Assembly (NCBI RefSeq): GCF_000379825.1 | Contig: NZ_KB903825.1 | Coordinates: 666,584 to 730,583 of the forward strand | Length of the DNA stretch: 64,000 bases | Direction of reading: 5' to 3' | Source of the DNA: Longispora albida DSM 44784 | Lineage (GTDB): Bacteria; Actinomycetota; Actinomycetes; Mycobacteriales; Micromonosporaceae | Shown here: piece by piece, positions 45,547 to 55,064 of the stretch | How the letters are laid out: every line of letters begins with the position of its first letter | Position numbering within the stretch: position 1 is the stretch's first letter | The notes under the pieces: model-generated | Told to the model about the DNA's origin: nothing | What the model saw: only the letters and a program-made list of their open reading frames with translations | The model's database searches: none | Program-made: the position numbers and the translations under genes

Positions 45547-47222
45547 TATGCCACCTGTCCTGACAGGGCGACGATGATCGGGCCGAGCAGCGGCAGGATC
45601 ACGTTGGAGAGCGCGTACACGATGGTGTAGCTGAGCAGTGGCGTGGAGTTGCCGGCCACGCCCTGCACCGCGGTGATCGCCGGCGTGCTGCACTGCTGGC
45701 CCGCGACGCAGCCGAGCAGCAGTGGTGCCTCCATCTTCATCAGCTTCCAGGCGATGAAGAAGGAGATCGAGGCCGGGATGAGCGTCATGCACAGGCCGGC
45801 GATCGGCAGGCTGATGCCGTACTGCTGGACCAGCTTGACCGCCTGCGGCCCGGAGGACAGCCCGACCGCCGCGATGAACGCCGCCAGGCCGAAGTCCTTG
45901 ATGACCGACGCCGCCGCCGGGTGGTAGGCGCCGAAGGTCGGGTGCTTGGAGCGGAGCCAGCCGAGGACCAGGCCGGACAGCAGGCAGCCGCCGCCCGTGC
46001 CGAGGGACAGCGGCACGTCGCCCAGCCTCAGGGTCAGCTTGCCGATCAGGATGCCCAGGATGATGCCGACGCCGATGTAGATGAAGTCGAGCTTCACCGA
46101 GGGGTCGATCAGGTAGCCGAGCTTGCCGGCCAGCGAGCCGACGTCCTTCTTCGGGCCGGTCAGCCGGAGCACGTCCCCGGACTGGATCACGGTGCCGTCC
46201 CGGACCGGCAGCGGGGTCTCCTGCCTGCTGATCGAGCTGAGGAAGACCTTGTGGTGCTCCCCGGAGGGAATCTCCCGGCGGAGTTCGGCGAGGGTCTTGT
46301 TGTTGTACTGGCCCCGCCCCACCACCACGTCCCGGCTGTCGAGCTGGAGGTCGATGCCGTCGGCACCAGCCTGCTCCGGCCCGATCACGGTGTCGGCGGT
46401 GAGGACGGCTGAGCGGCGGCCGACGAGCAGGACGGCATCGCCGGTTTCGAGGCGCAGATTCGGGGCGATGGGCAGGTTAGCGTCGCCCCGGCGTACCTGT
46501 TCGACGGCCGCCCCGGTGCCGAGGCGTTCCTCGACGTGGCTGACCGTCGCGCCGTCGGCGTAGGACACGCGGTGGAGGCGGCCGACCATCTCGGGGAGGG
46601 CCGGGGCTTCGCCGTCGCCGCCGGTACCGCCGAGCTTGCGCCAGAGCTTGTCCGCCTCGTCGCGCAGGTTGACCCGCATGATGGCCGGGATGATCTGGCT
46701 GGTGAGGAGGACGATGGTGATCAGGCCGACGACGTAGCTGATGGTGTAGGCGGTCGCAACGTTCGCCTGGAGGGTCTGCGTGGTGGCCGGGTCGAGGCCG
46801 AGCTTGCCGATCGCGTCGGTGGCCGTGCCGACCACTGCCGACTCCGTCGCGCCGCCGGCCAGCAGCCCGGCTGCCGTGCCCTGGTCGAGGTCGAGGATCG
46901 CGGTGGCCGCGAGGGCCACGGCGAGTACCGAGACGACCTCGACGGCCGGGAAGACGGCGTAGCGCAGGCCCTTGCGGTTCAGGTTCGCGAAGAACTGCGG
47001 GCCGCCGATGTAGCCGAGCGTGAAGATGAACAGCGCGAACGCCAGGCTCTTCACCTCGGGGTCGAGGACGACGCCCGACTGGCCGATCACGAGCGCGACG
47101 AGCAGCGTGCCGCACACGCCGCCGAGCCGGATCTTCCAGATCGGGATCTTGCCGACCGCGTACCCGAGGGCCAGGCAGGCGAACAGCACCAGGTCCGGGT
47201 TGTCCTTCAGGAACTCCTTCAT
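45546..47222 (-). CDS. aspT: Aspartate:alanine antiporter family membrane protein (AspT-like), downstream copy
   Basis: This 558-residue protein has two hydrophobic halves of about five or six segments each, separated by a hydrophilic middle with two TrkA-C-like (RCK_C) domains. Signatures are LFIFTLGYIGGPQFF, LLAGGATESAVVGTA, LGTGGGCLLSGLVLGWLRSKHPTFG and LGCVAGQQCSTPAI. This is the AspT/YidE-type duplication exchanger family. Its ATG overlaps the decarboxylase stop by 4 bases. Exchange of aspartate for alanine by such proteins, with cytoplasmic decarboxylation, generates proton-motive force in Tetragenococcus. Confidence 0.85.
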   Translation of the reverse strand: MKEFLKDNPDLVLFACLALGYAVGKIPIWKIRLGGVCGTLLVALVIGQSGVVLDPEVKSLAFALFIFTLGYIGGPQFFANLNRKGLRYAVFPAVEVVSVLAVALAATAILDLDQGTAAGLLAGGATESAVVGTATDAIGKLGLDPATTQTLQANVATAYTISYVVGLITIVLLTSQIIPAIMRVNLRDEADKLWRKLGGTGGDGEAPALPEMVGRLHRVSYADGATVSHVEERLGTGAAVEQVRRGDANLPIAPNLRLETGDAVLLVGRRSAVLTADTVIGPEQAGADGIDLQLDSRDVVVGRGQYNNKTLAELRREIPSGEHHKVFLSSISRQETPLPVRDGTVIQSGDVLRLTGPKKDVGSLAGKLGYLIDPSVKLDFIYIGVGIILGILIGKLTLRLGDVPLSLGTGGGCLLSGLVLGWLRSKHPTFGAYHPAAASVIKDFGLAAFIAAVGLSSGPQAVKLVQQYGISLPIAGLCMTLIPASISFFIAWKLMKMEAPLLLGCVAGQQCSTPAITAVQGVAGNSTPLLSYTIVYALSNVILPLLGPIIVALSGQVA

Positions 47223-48862
47223 CGCGGCCGCGCCTCGTACTCGGCCCTGTACTCCTGGCCGATCTCGGCGAGCCACTTGCCGATCTGCTCGTATGCGTCC
47301 ATCCGCAGGTTGGCGAGTGAGACGCGGACCGACCACTCAGGGCCGTCGAAGCCGCCGCCGTTCATGAGGACGATCGAGCCCTTCTGGGCCAGGCGGAACA
47401 GCGGGTCGACGGGTTCGAAGTTCTCCCGCATCCAGGTGGCGAAGTCCTTGCCCCAGTTGCGCTCGGCCCAGGAGAGCAGGTCGAGCTCGACGTAGTAGTG
47501 CGCCGAGTACTCGTCCTTCGGCAGTTCCACCCCCATGCCCTTGCACAGGGCGTGCAGGCGGCGCTGGATGATCGCCTGGCAGGTCCGCTTGTACTCGTCG
47601 TGCTCGTCCAGCAGCGCGTACAGCGAGAACAGCGCCATCTGGCACTGCTGCGGCAGTGACAGCCCCGCCGTGTGGTTCAGCGCGACCTGGCGCGAGTCGG
47701 CGACCAGCCGGTCGATGAAGCGGATCTTCTCCGGTTCGAGGGTGAGGGTGGAGTAGCGCTCGTTGAGGGCGTCCTTGTCCGGCTGCGGGAGCCTGGCGAG
47801 CATGTCGTCGAAGATGTTGTCCTCGTTGACCATGATCGCGCCGAGCCGCCAGCCGGTGGCTCCGAAGTACTTCGAGTAGGAGTAGACGCCGAGGGTGTTG
47901 CGGGGCAGCGTCGACAGCAGCGAGCGGAAGCCGTTGACGAAGGTGCCGTACACGTCGTCGGTGATGATGACGAGGTCCGGGTTCTGCTTCGCGACGATGC
48001 CGGCGATCTGGCTCGTGGCCGCCTCCGGGAGCATGACCGACGGCGGGTTCGACGGGTTGACGCAGAACAGCGCCTTGACGGACGGGTCGGCGAGCTTGGC
48101 GAGCTCCTCCTCCGGGTACTGCCAGGTGTGGAAGCCGTCCTGGTTGGTCTTCGTCGCGTTCAGCTCGACGACGTTGAACTTGTAGCGTTCGAGGTGCGGG
48201 ATCTCCAGGTACGGCGTGAAGATCGGGACCATGATGGCGATCGTGTCGCCCGGCTGCAGCAGCCGGTTGATGATCAGCGAGTCGAAGAGGTAGCACATCG
48301 CCGCCGTGCCGCCCTCGGTCGCGAAGACGTCGAACTTCTGGTCCTGCCCGGCGCACATCTCCTTCACCAGGTACGCGTGCACGACCTTCTCGATACAGCG
48401 CAGCATCCGGTCCGGTACCGGGTAGTTGTCGCCGATGACGGAGTCGGCCAGCTCGTGTACCCAGGTGTCGGCGTCGAAGCCGAGCTTGTTCACTCCATAG
48501 TCGACGGAGTGCCGGAGCAGGTCGGCTCCGGGGTCGGACCGGTGCTCCTCCAGGAACAGCCGGAAGCGGGCGGCGATCCCCTCCTTGCCCGGCATGCCGC
48601 CGATCTCCGGCCACTCGTCCCACGCGCGCTTGGACTCCGCGATCCCGAACCGGCCGAGCAGCCAGAACGCGTTACGCGGCGTCGTGGCGATCCAGTTGGG
48701 ATTGCCACGGCCGGCGTTGAGCATCTGGGCCGCGCCGGCCTGTGCCCGCTCGTCGGCCAGCGCGATCAGCGTGTCCTTGATCTCGAACGGCGACAGCGAC
48801 AGCAGCCGCTTCTGTTCCTCACGGGAGACGCGGGGTACCGCCGGTTTGTCCACAGTGGTCAT
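47219..48862 (-). CDS. asdA: Aspartate 4-decarboxylase / aspartate aminotransferase
   Basis: This 547-residue fold-type I PLP enzyme is longer than ordinary aspartate aminotransferases. The PLP lysine is in YSYSKYFGATGWRLGA. The N-terminal LNAGRGNPNWIATTPR and the middle FATEGGTAAMCYLF and FCVNPSNPPSVM match aspartate 4-decarboxylase, which removes the beta-carboxyl of L-aspartate to give L-alanine and CO2. The ribosome binding site AGGAGG 5 bases before ATG 48862 is excellent and begins inside the stop of the upstream antiporter gene. It sits between two AspT-family genes, which fits an aspartate-in, alanine-out cycle. Confidence 0.92.
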   Translation of the reverse strand: MTTVDKPAVPRVSREEQKRLLSLSPFEIKDTLIALADERAQAGAAQMLNAGRGNPNWIATTPRNAFWLLGRFGIAESKRAWDEWPEIGGMPGKEGIAARFRLFLEEHRSDPGADLLRHSVDYGVNKLGFDADTWVHELADSVIGDNYPVPDRMLRCIEKVVHAYLVKEMCAGQDQKFDVFATEGGTAAMCYLFDSLIINRLLQPGDTIAIMVPIFTPYLEIPHLERYKFNVVELNATKTNQDGFHTWQYPEEELAKLADPSVKALFCVNPSNPPSVMLPEAATSQIAGIVAKQNPDLVIITDDVYGTFVNGFRSLLSTLPRNTLGVYSYSKYFGATGWRLGAIMVNEDNIFDDMLARLPQPDKDALNERYSTLTLEPEKIRFIDRLVADSRQVALNHTAGLSLPQQCQMALFSLYALLDEHDEYKRTCQAIIQRRLHALCKGMGVELPKDEYSAHYYVELDLLSWAERNWGKDFATWMRENFEPVDPLFRLAQKGSIVLMNGGGFDGPEWSVRVSLANLRMDAYEQIGKWLAEIGQEYRAEYEARPR

Positions 48863-48871
48863 TACTGCCTC

Positions 48872-50566
48872 CTAGGCGAGCAGGGCGACGATGATCGAGC
48901 CCCAGATGGTGAGCAGTGTGTTGCCGATCGCGTAGGGCACCGTGTACCCGAGCACCGGGATGCGGCTCTTCGCCGTGTCCGTGATCGCGCCGATCGACGC
49001 CGTCGTCGTGTTCGCGCCCGCGACGACGCCCAGCAGGATCGGGGTGGGGAACTTGAAGACGTAGCGGCCCAGGTACAAACACATGACCATGGGCAGGAGG
49101 GTGACGAACAGTCCGGCGGCGACCAGGCTCACGCCCTCCTGCCGCACGCCGGACAGGAAGTTGGGGCCGGAGGTGATCCCGACGATGCCCACGAACAGGC
49201 ACAGCCCGCCCTGGCTCATCAGCCAGTTGGCGGCGGGCGGGAAGCGGCCGAAGGTCGGCGACTTCGACCGCAGCCAGCCGAACACCAGGCCCATCAGCAG
49301 CGCGCCGCCCGAGGTCGTCAGGCCGATGTGCGCGCCGGCGATCGCGATCGTGGGAATGCCGATCAGCGCGCCGGCGACGATACCGAGGCCGATGTAGGAG
49401 TAGTCGGTGGCGTCCTCGCTCCGGTTCGGATAGCCGAGCCGCCTGGCCGCCTCCTCCACGAACTCCTTGCCGCCCTGGATCGTGATCTCGTCGCCCCGGT
49501 GCAGCGTGGTCTGGTCGCTCCACGGGATCGGCACGTCGCCGCGCACCAGCCTGCTGACGAAGACCCGGGGCGCGAGCTCGGCGAAGGCCTCGCCGATCGG
49601 CCGTCCAACCAGGTCCTTGTGCGTGATGACGATCGGCAGCGTCTCGACCGAGTAGTCGAGCAGCTCGTGGTCGTCGACCTCCTCGCCCCAGCGGCCGGCC
49701 ACGCCCAGCGCCACCAGGTCCGGGCGGCGGGCCGTCACGCTCACCACGTCACCCGCGCGCAGGACAGTGTCCGGGCTCAGCTGCGACACCCGCTCGTCGC
49801 GGCGGATCCGGTGCAGGATCACCCGGTGGCCCTCGCTGAGTGCCTCCGCCTCGACCTGCCCGGCTGTCCGGCCGTCGATGCCGCCATTGCCGATCTGGTA
49901 CGTGCGCCGCACGACCGAGTAGTAGGCCGGCGCGACGTCGGGCTCGGTCGCGACACCGAGCCTGCGTTCCATCTCGTGTGCCTCGGCCGCCAGGTCCTTC
50001 GTGCCGACCAGGCGCGGGGCGATCGAGGAGAGGAAGTAGGCGGCGGCCGCGGTGCCGAAGAGATAACAGACGGCGTACCCGACCGCGATCTGCGACTCGT
50101 AGGCCTTGGCCTGCGCGGCCGTCATGCCCGGCAGCGCCTCGATCGCCGAACCGGCCACACCGATCACCGAGGACTGCGTCAGCCCGCCGGCCAGCAGGCC
50201 CGCGCCCCAGCCCGGCCCGTAGCCCAGGAACGCCGCGGCCCCCCACGCCCCGAGCAGGCCGATCACGCAGGAGATGACGGCCAGGACGAGCTGCTTGACC
50301 CCGTCCCCGCGCAGGCCGGCGAAGAACTGCGGCCCGACGTTGTACCCGAGCGCGAAGAGGAACCCGACAAACGCGACAGTCTTCACCAGATCCGGGATCT
50401 GGATCGGCACCAGCGCCCCGATCAGCACCCCGGCGAGCAGCGTCCCGGTGACCGAGCCGAGCACGAGCCGCTTGTACCGCAGCTTCCCGGCGAAGAACCC
50501 GAGGGCGAGGGCCAGGAAGATCGCGATCTCGGGATGCTGCTGGAGTGCGTGCTTGAGCCAGCCCAC
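48872..50566 (-). CDS. aspT: Aspartate:alanine antiporter family membrane protein (AspT-like), upstream copy
   Basis: This protein has 564 residues from GTG 50566, which has GGGGGA upstream; ATG 50605 is an alternative that adds 13 basic residues. It shows the same two-half architecture as the copy at 45546: GFLFALGYNVGPQFF, LLAGGLTQSSVIGVA, TSGGALLMGLVFGWLRSKSPTFG and LGVVAGANTTTASI. Sequence divergence between the copies is high, so the duplication is old. It is first in the three-gene operon. The two copies may form a heteromer or have different exchange substrates. Confidence 0.85.
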   Translation of the reverse strand: MGWLKHALQQHPEIAIFLALALGFFAGKLRYKRLVLGSVTGTLLAGVLIGALVPIQIPDLVKTVAFVGFLFALGYNVGPQFFAGLRGDGVKQLVLAVISCVIGLLGAWGAAAFLGYGPGWGAGLLAGGLTQSSVIGVAGSAIEALPGMTAAQAKAYESQIAVGYAVCYLFGTAAAAYFLSSIAPRLVGTKDLAAEAHEMERRLGVATEPDVAPAYYSVVRRTYQIGNGGIDGRTAGQVEAEALSEGHRVILHRIRRDERVSQLSPDTVLRAGDVVSVTARRPDLVALGVAGRWGEEVDDHELLDYSVETLPIVITHKDLVGRPIGEAFAELAPRVFVSRLVRGDVPIPWSDQTTLHRGDEITIQGGKEFVEEAARRLGYPNRSEDATDYSYIGLGIVAGALIGIPTIAIAGAHIGLTTSGGALLMGLVFGWLRSKSPTFGRFPPAANWLMSQGGLCLFVGIVGITSGPNFLSGVRQEGVSLVAAGLFVTLLPMVMCLYLGRYVFKFPTPILLGVVAGANTTTASIGAITDTAKSRIPVLGYTVPYAIGNTLLTIWGSIIVALLA

Positions 50567-50698
50567 GGCCTTCCCCCGTCTCCCGCGCGGCTCCCGCCGG
50601 AACATGATCAGGCTATATCGGGAGAAGAACGGATGAAGCTGGATCGGGATTCAGCCCACAGGACAGCACATGTGACCCATTTCTCCTATGGTGTCCCC

Positions 50699-51868
50699 AT
50701 GAGACGACTCATGATCTCCGCGATGGCGGTGTTCCTCGCGGCGAACCTGGCGCCTGCGGCCAGCAGTTCGGCCCAGGCCCAGCCCGCCCGGCCCGCGCCA
50801 CACACGGTGGCCCCGGAAGCTGCGGCCGCCGCGAGCCTGGTTGCGCAGACGGCGTTCCAGCCAGACAGCAGCCAGCTCAAGGCCGACTTCGATGGCGATG
50901 GATACCATGACATCGCCATCTGGGAGATCACGCACGGAGCCGACGTCCGGCTTCTGCGCGGCGGGGAGGGTGGCTTCACCGGCCCCGTGATGGCATGGAT
51001 TGGCGGGACGCAGTGGAGCAACCGGATCAAGCACGTGACGGCCGGCGACTACGACCGCGACGGCAGGGCCGAGCTCGCCTTCTTCTACGAGCAGCCGGAC
51101 GGCTATGCCGCCGTCTACACGATGGCGTTCAATCCCGCTGACAACACGTTCGGCTCGCCGCAGATCCAGTGGGAAGCGCCGAACTGGGGAACCGGCACCC
51201 GGTTCATGGCCAGCTCGGCCATCAACTGGATCACCGGTCACCTGGAGATCGTGTTGTTCTACCAGTACGACAGCCGCAGCATCGGCGTCTTCCGGCTTCT
51301 CCCCCAGTCCTCCGGCTGGGCCATGCATGTCCAGCCCCAGCTGCTGCCGGACTGGGGTCCGGGCACGAAGGCGATGGTGGGCCAGCCCGTCGGCACCAGT
51401 CTCGCTTTCCTCTACGACTATGGCGGCGGGCACGTCGCCCTGTGGACCCTCTCGTGGTCCCAGACGAACACCACCAGCTGGCGTCAGATCTGGGACGGTC
51501 CGCGCTGGGGCAGCGGAACCACGTTCCTGCGCGTCGCCAACGTCACGGGGTCCTCCTCGAGCGACTTGGTTCTCTTCTACGACTACGGCAATGGCCATGT
51601 CACCGCGTTCGTCATGCGGCACGAGTCGGTCTTTCTGATTCCCGTCGCGATCTGGGACGGGCCAGTGTGGGGTGGCGGAACCCAGTTCGTCACCGCCGGC
51701 AACTACACGGCCAAAAACCAGCGGGCCGAGATCGGCATGTTCTACAACTACGGCAACGGCCAAGCCACCCTGTTCACCCTCAAGCCGGTGCCGGACGGCG
51801 GCTACAGCGGTCCGCAGGCACAGTGGACCACTCCCGATCAGGGCAAGTACATCAAGACCGGGATCTGA
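50699..51868 (+). CDS. Secreted FG-GAP/VCBS-like beta-propeller protein
   Basis: This 389-residue protein has an N-terminal signal sequence (MRRLMISAMAVFLAANLAPAAS, cleaved near residue 28). It has calcium-loop-like motifs DFDGDGYHD and DYDRDGRAE. At least five related blades follow, with the recurrent pattern LVLFYDYGNGHVTAF (variants SLAFLYDYGGGHVALW, IGMFYNYGNGQATLF). FG-GAP or VCBS propellers mediate adhesion or carbohydrate contact. Function unknown. Base use is a little less GC-rich than in the flanking operons. It is divergent from the aspartate operon. Confidence 0.75.
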   Translation: MRRLMISAMAVFLAANLAPAASSSAQAQPARPAPHTVAPEAAAAASLVAQTAFQPDSSQLKADFDGDGYHDIAIWEITHGADVRLLRGGEGGFTGPVMAWIGGTQWSNRIKHVTAGDYDRDGRAELAFFYEQPDGYAAVYTMAFNPADNTFGSPQIQWEAPNWGTGTRFMASSAINWITGHLEIVLFYQYDSRSIGVFRLLPQSSGWAMHVQPQLLPDWGPGTKAMVGQPVGTSLAFLYDYGGGHVALWTLSWSQTNTTSWRQIWDGPRWGSGTTFLRVANVTGSSSSDLVLFYDYGNGHVTAFVMRHESVFLIPVAIWDGPVWGGGTQFVTAGNYTAKNQRAEIGMFYNYGNGQATLFTLKPVPDGGYSGPQAQWTTPDQGKYIKTGI

Positions 51869-51894
51869 CCTCTCTGGCCCCTGACCTCTGGCCC

Positions 51895-53781
51895 CTATGC
51901 GTCGATGACGGAGAACTGGGTGCGGTAGAGGTCGGAGTACAGGCCGCCGGCCCCGACGAGCTGCTCGTGCGTGCCGCGCTCCACGATCCGCCCGCCGTCC
52001 AGCACGATGATCTGGTCGGCGTCGCGCACCGTCGACAGCCGGTGCGCGATCACCAGAGCCGTCCGGCCGGCCAGTGCCTCCGACAGCGCCCGCTGCACCG
52101 CGGCCTCCGACTCGGAGTCCAGGTGCGCGGTCGCCTCGTCGAGGATCACGAACCCGGGAGCCTTCAGCAGCAGCCGGGCGATGGCGATCCGCTGCTTCTC
52201 GCCGCCGGAGAACCGGTACCCCCGCTCGCCGACCAGGGTGTCCAGCCCGTCCGGCAGGTTACGGACCAGCTCACCGACCTGGGCACGGTCCAGCGCCGTC
52301 CACATCTCGTCCTCGGTGGCCTCAGGCCTGGCGTATCGCAGGTTCTCGGCGATCGTCTCGTGGAACAGGTGCGAGTCCTGGGTGACGACGCCGATGGTGT
52401 CCTGGAGCGCGGCCAGGGAGGTGTCGCGCACGTCCACGCCGTTGACGAGGACCGCGCCGCTCGTCACGTCGTACACCCGGGGCACGAGCATCGACGTCGT
52501 GGTCTTACCAGCGCCCGACGAGCCGACCAGCGCCACGAGCTGGCCCGGCTCGACCGTGAACGACACGCCCCGCAGGACCGGCTCGTTCTCCCGCTTGTCG
52601 AGGACAGCCACGTCCTCCAGGGAGGCCAGGGAGACCTCCGCCGCGCTCGGGTACTTGAACTGGACGTCGCGGAACTCCACCGACACCGGCCCCTCCGGCA
52701 CCGGCACCGGGTCCTCCTTCTCCCGGATACCCGGCGGGAGGTCCACGATCTCGAAGACCCGCTCGAAGCTGACCAGGGCGCTCATCACGTCCACCCGGAC
52801 GTTCGACAGGGCGGTCAGCGGGCCGTACAGCCGGGTCAGCAGGAGGGCCAGCGACACGACGGTACCGGCGCTGATCGCACCGGACACGGCCAGCGAGCCG
52901 CCCAGCCCGTACGTGAGCGCCTGCGCGAGCCCGGCCACCAGCAGCATCGCGGTGAAGAAGGCCCGGCCGTACATGGCGGTGATGACGCCGATGTCGCGTA
53001 CCCGGTGTGCCCGCTGCTCGAACCGCTCCGCCTCCGACTCCGGCTGCCCGAACAGCTTCACGAGCAGCGCGCCCGAGACACCGAACCGCTCGGTCATCGT
53101 GCTCGTCATGTCGGCGTTCAGCGTGTACGACTCGCGGGTCAGCGCGGCCAGCTTCCGGCCGACCCGGCGCGCCGGGATGATGAACAGCGGTACCAGCACG
53201 AGCGACAGCGCCGTCACCTGCCACGACATCGTCAGCATCACGGCGACCGTGAGCACGAGCGCGATCGCGTTGCTCACCACACCGGACAGTGTGGACGTGA
53301 AGGCCCGCTGGGCGCCGGTCACGTCGTTGTTGAGGCGGGAGACGAGCGCCCCGGTCCGGGTACGCGTGAAGAACTGCAGCGGCATGCGCTGGACGTGATC
53401 GAAGACCTGGGTACGCAGGTCCAGGATGATGCCCTCGCCGATCCGCGAGGAGAACCAGCGCTGTCCGACCGACAGGGCGGCGCTGGCCAGCATCAGGCCC
53501 GCGATGATCAAGGCGATCGTGACCACGGCGCGCTCCGCGTGCTCACCCGGCCGGGTGATCGCGTCGACGACCCGGCCGGCGAAGACCGGGGTGGCCACGC
53601 CGACGATCGCGTCGAACACCACCAGGATCAGGAAGAAGGTGATGTCCCTGCGGTACGGCCTGGCGAACGCCATGATCCGCCGCCAGGAACCCTTGGCGAG
53701 CTTGCGGTCGCCCAGCTCGTCCTCGCGGCGCATCGCGCGCATCATCTCGCCGCCGAGGCCGCCGCCACCCATCATCGCCAT
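51895..53781 (-). CDS. ABC exporter, fused permease and ATPase
   Basis: This 628-residue protein has an N-terminal six-helix exporter domain (about 45-330) and a C-terminal ATPase with Walker A GSSGAGKTT, signature FSGGEKQR, Walker B FVILDEAT and H-loop VIAHRLS. It is a homodimeric or heterodimeric half-transporter for lipids or drugs, of the MsbA/LmrA type. The intercalated VAVLDKRENEP segment before VLRGVSF is an unusual insertion near the start of the ATPase. I use ATG 53781; GTG 53787 is also possible. No partner half-transporter is adjacent. Confidence 0.9.
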   Translation of the reverse strand: MAMMGGGGLGGEMMRAMRREDELGDRKLAKGSWRRIMAFARPYRRDITFFLILVVFDAIVGVATPVFAGRVVDAITRPGEHAERAVVTIALIIAGLMLASAALSVGQRWFSSRIGEGIILDLRTQVFDHVQRMPLQFFTRTRTGALVSRLNNDVTGAQRAFTSTLSGVVSNAIALVLTVAVMLTMSWQVTALSLVLVPLFIIPARRVGRKLAALTRESYTLNADMTSTMTERFGVSGALLVKLFGQPESEAERFEQRAHRVRDIGVITAMYGRAFFTAMLLVAGLAQALTYGLGGSLAVSGAISAGTVVSLALLLTRLYGPLTALSNVRVDVMSALVSFERVFEIVDLPPGIREKEDPVPVPEGPVSVEFRDVQFKYPSAAEVSLASLEDVAVLDKRENEPVLRGVSFTVEPGQLVALVGSSGAGKTTTSMLVPRVYDVTSGAVLVNGVDVRDTSLAALQDTIGVVTQDSHLFHETIAENLRYARPEATEDEMWTALDRAQVGELVRNLPDGLDTLVGERGYRFSGGEKQRIAIARLLLKAPGFVILDEATAHLDSESEAAVQRALSEALAGRTALVIAHRLSTVRDADQIIVLDGGRIVERGTHEQLVGAGGLYSDLYRTQFSVIDA

Positions 53782-53879
53782 GCACACCCCGCTCCGTAGC
53801 CGATCCCCCCGGGAAACCCCGCGCGATCATGTCAGGAGTGAAAGCGCCTGTCGACCCTTACCCTATTCCCTCACCGGTC

Positions 53880-54677
53880 TCATTCACCCAGGCCGGCGAG
53901 ATCGCGCAGCCTGCGGACCTGAGCCTGGCGCTCCGCGGCCAGCTGAGCCTCGTACGACCGGTGCGCGGCCCCCAGCAGCAGGGCCTTGGTCTCCACGACC
54001 GCGTCCCTGTTCGTGCTGAGCAGGCCGGCGACCAGATCCTCGACCGCCTCGTCCAGCTCCTCACGGGGCACGACGAGCGTGGCCAGCCCGATCCGCTCGG
54101 CCTCCAGCGCGCCGACCCGGCGGCCCGTGGCGCAGATCTCCAGCGCCCGGGAGTAGCCGACCAGCTCGGCGAGCGGCTGCGTGCCGCCCAGGTCCGGGAC
54201 CAGCCCGAGGCTGGGCTCGGCCATCGTGAACTTGGCGTCGTCGGCCAGCACCCGCAGGTCGCAGGCGAGCGCGAGCTGGAAGCCAGCCCCGATCGCGTGG
54301 CCCTGCACCGCCGCGACGGTGAGCAGATCCGGGCGGCGGAGCCAGCTGAAGGCCTCCTGGTACCCGGCGATCAGCTCCTCGATCTCCGCCTCGGGCAGCG
54401 CGGCCATCTCGGTCAGCGGCATGCCGCCGGCCAGTGGCTCACCCGCCATCGCCGCGGCGTCGAGCCCGGCGGAGAACGACCGGCCCTCCCCGCGCACGAC
54501 GACCACCCGGACATCGCCGGGCAGCTCGCGGCTGAACTCGCGGAGCGTCTCCCACAGCAGCGGGGTCTGCGCGTTGAGCACCTCGGGACGGCAGAGCGTC
54601 ACCGTGGCGACCTGGTCCTTGATCTCGGTGCGGACGCCGGTCTCCCCCGGCGTGCGCGAAGGCGCCGGCACGGTCAC
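53880..54677 (-). CDS. Enoyl-CoA hydratase/isomerase family protein
   Basis: This 265-residue crotonase-fold protein has VVVVRGEGRSFSAGLD (oxyanion hole strand), AVQGHAIGAGFQLALACDLRV and FTMAEPSLGLVPDLGGT (with E and D in the usual catalytic positions). Substrates are acyl-CoA thioesters; hydratase or isomerase activity is not decided by the motifs. It starts at GTG 54677, preceded by AGGGGGC. It follows the HTH gene on the same strand, 22 bases away, a neighbourhood I recall in other actinobacteria. Confidence 0.85.
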   Translation of the reverse strand: MTVPAPSRTPGETGVRTEIKDQVATVTLCRPEVLNAQTPLLWETLREFSRELPGDVRVVVVRGEGRSFSAGLDAAAMAGEPLAGGMPLTEMAALPEAEIEELIAGYQEAFSWLRRPDLLTVAAVQGHAIGAGFQLALACDLRVLADDAKFTMAEPSLGLVPDLGGTQPLAELVGYSRALEICATGRRVGALEAERIGLATLVVPREELDEAVEDLVAGLLSTNRDAVVETKALLLGAAHRSYEAQLAAERQAQVRRLRDLAGLGE

Positions 54678-54699
54678 CGACGCCCCCTGGCCAGACAGG

Positions 54700-54930
54700 T
54701 CACGCCTTCTTACGGCGACGGGCTCCGCCGCGCTGCCGGAGCTGGACCTCGGACTCCGACAGCACCCGGTGCACGAAGCCGTATGACCGGCCGGTCGAGG
54801 CGGCCAGCGAACGGATGCTCTCGCCGGCGGCATACCGCTCGACGAGATCCTTCGCCAGGTTCTGCCGTTCGGCACCGATGATCCGGCGCCCCTTCTCCGT
54901 TGCCGTGCTGGTGCCGGTGGCTACCATCAT
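54700..54930 (-). CDS. Small helix-turn-helix protein
   Basis: This 76-residue protein has one helix-turn-helix (LVERYAAGESIRSLAASTGRSYGFVHRVL, residues about 29-57) and a very basic C-terminus, QRGGARRRKKA. It belongs to a short conserved actinobacterial family, probably DNA-binding, with no known target. GAGGG precedes the start. It lies upstream of the enoyl-CoA hydratase and near an ABC-F gene, a neighbourhood I recall in Streptomyces. Resolvase-like or nucleoid-type function is possible. Confidence 0.75.
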   Translation of the reverse strand: MMVATGTSTATEKGRRIIGAERQNLAKDLVERYAAGESIRSLAASTGRSYGFVHRVLSESEVQLRQRGGARRRKKA

Positions 54931-55064
54931 CAATCCCTCACGTCTCGCTGAGAGCCGTTACCAATCTCACCCATGAGATCGCTAGGAAAGATCATGCGCC
55001 AGATATGCCCCGGAAGCCAACCAACACGCGCGTAGCTGTCGGGTACCCGATAGCCTCTTGCTCC

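Noticed and set aside
47672-51868. A 1398-codon plus-strand open frame
   Set aside because: Only its last 389 codons (from ATG 50699) form a real protein with a signal peptide. The rest is antisense to the aspartate operon and has a shadow composition rich in Arg, Asp and Gln.
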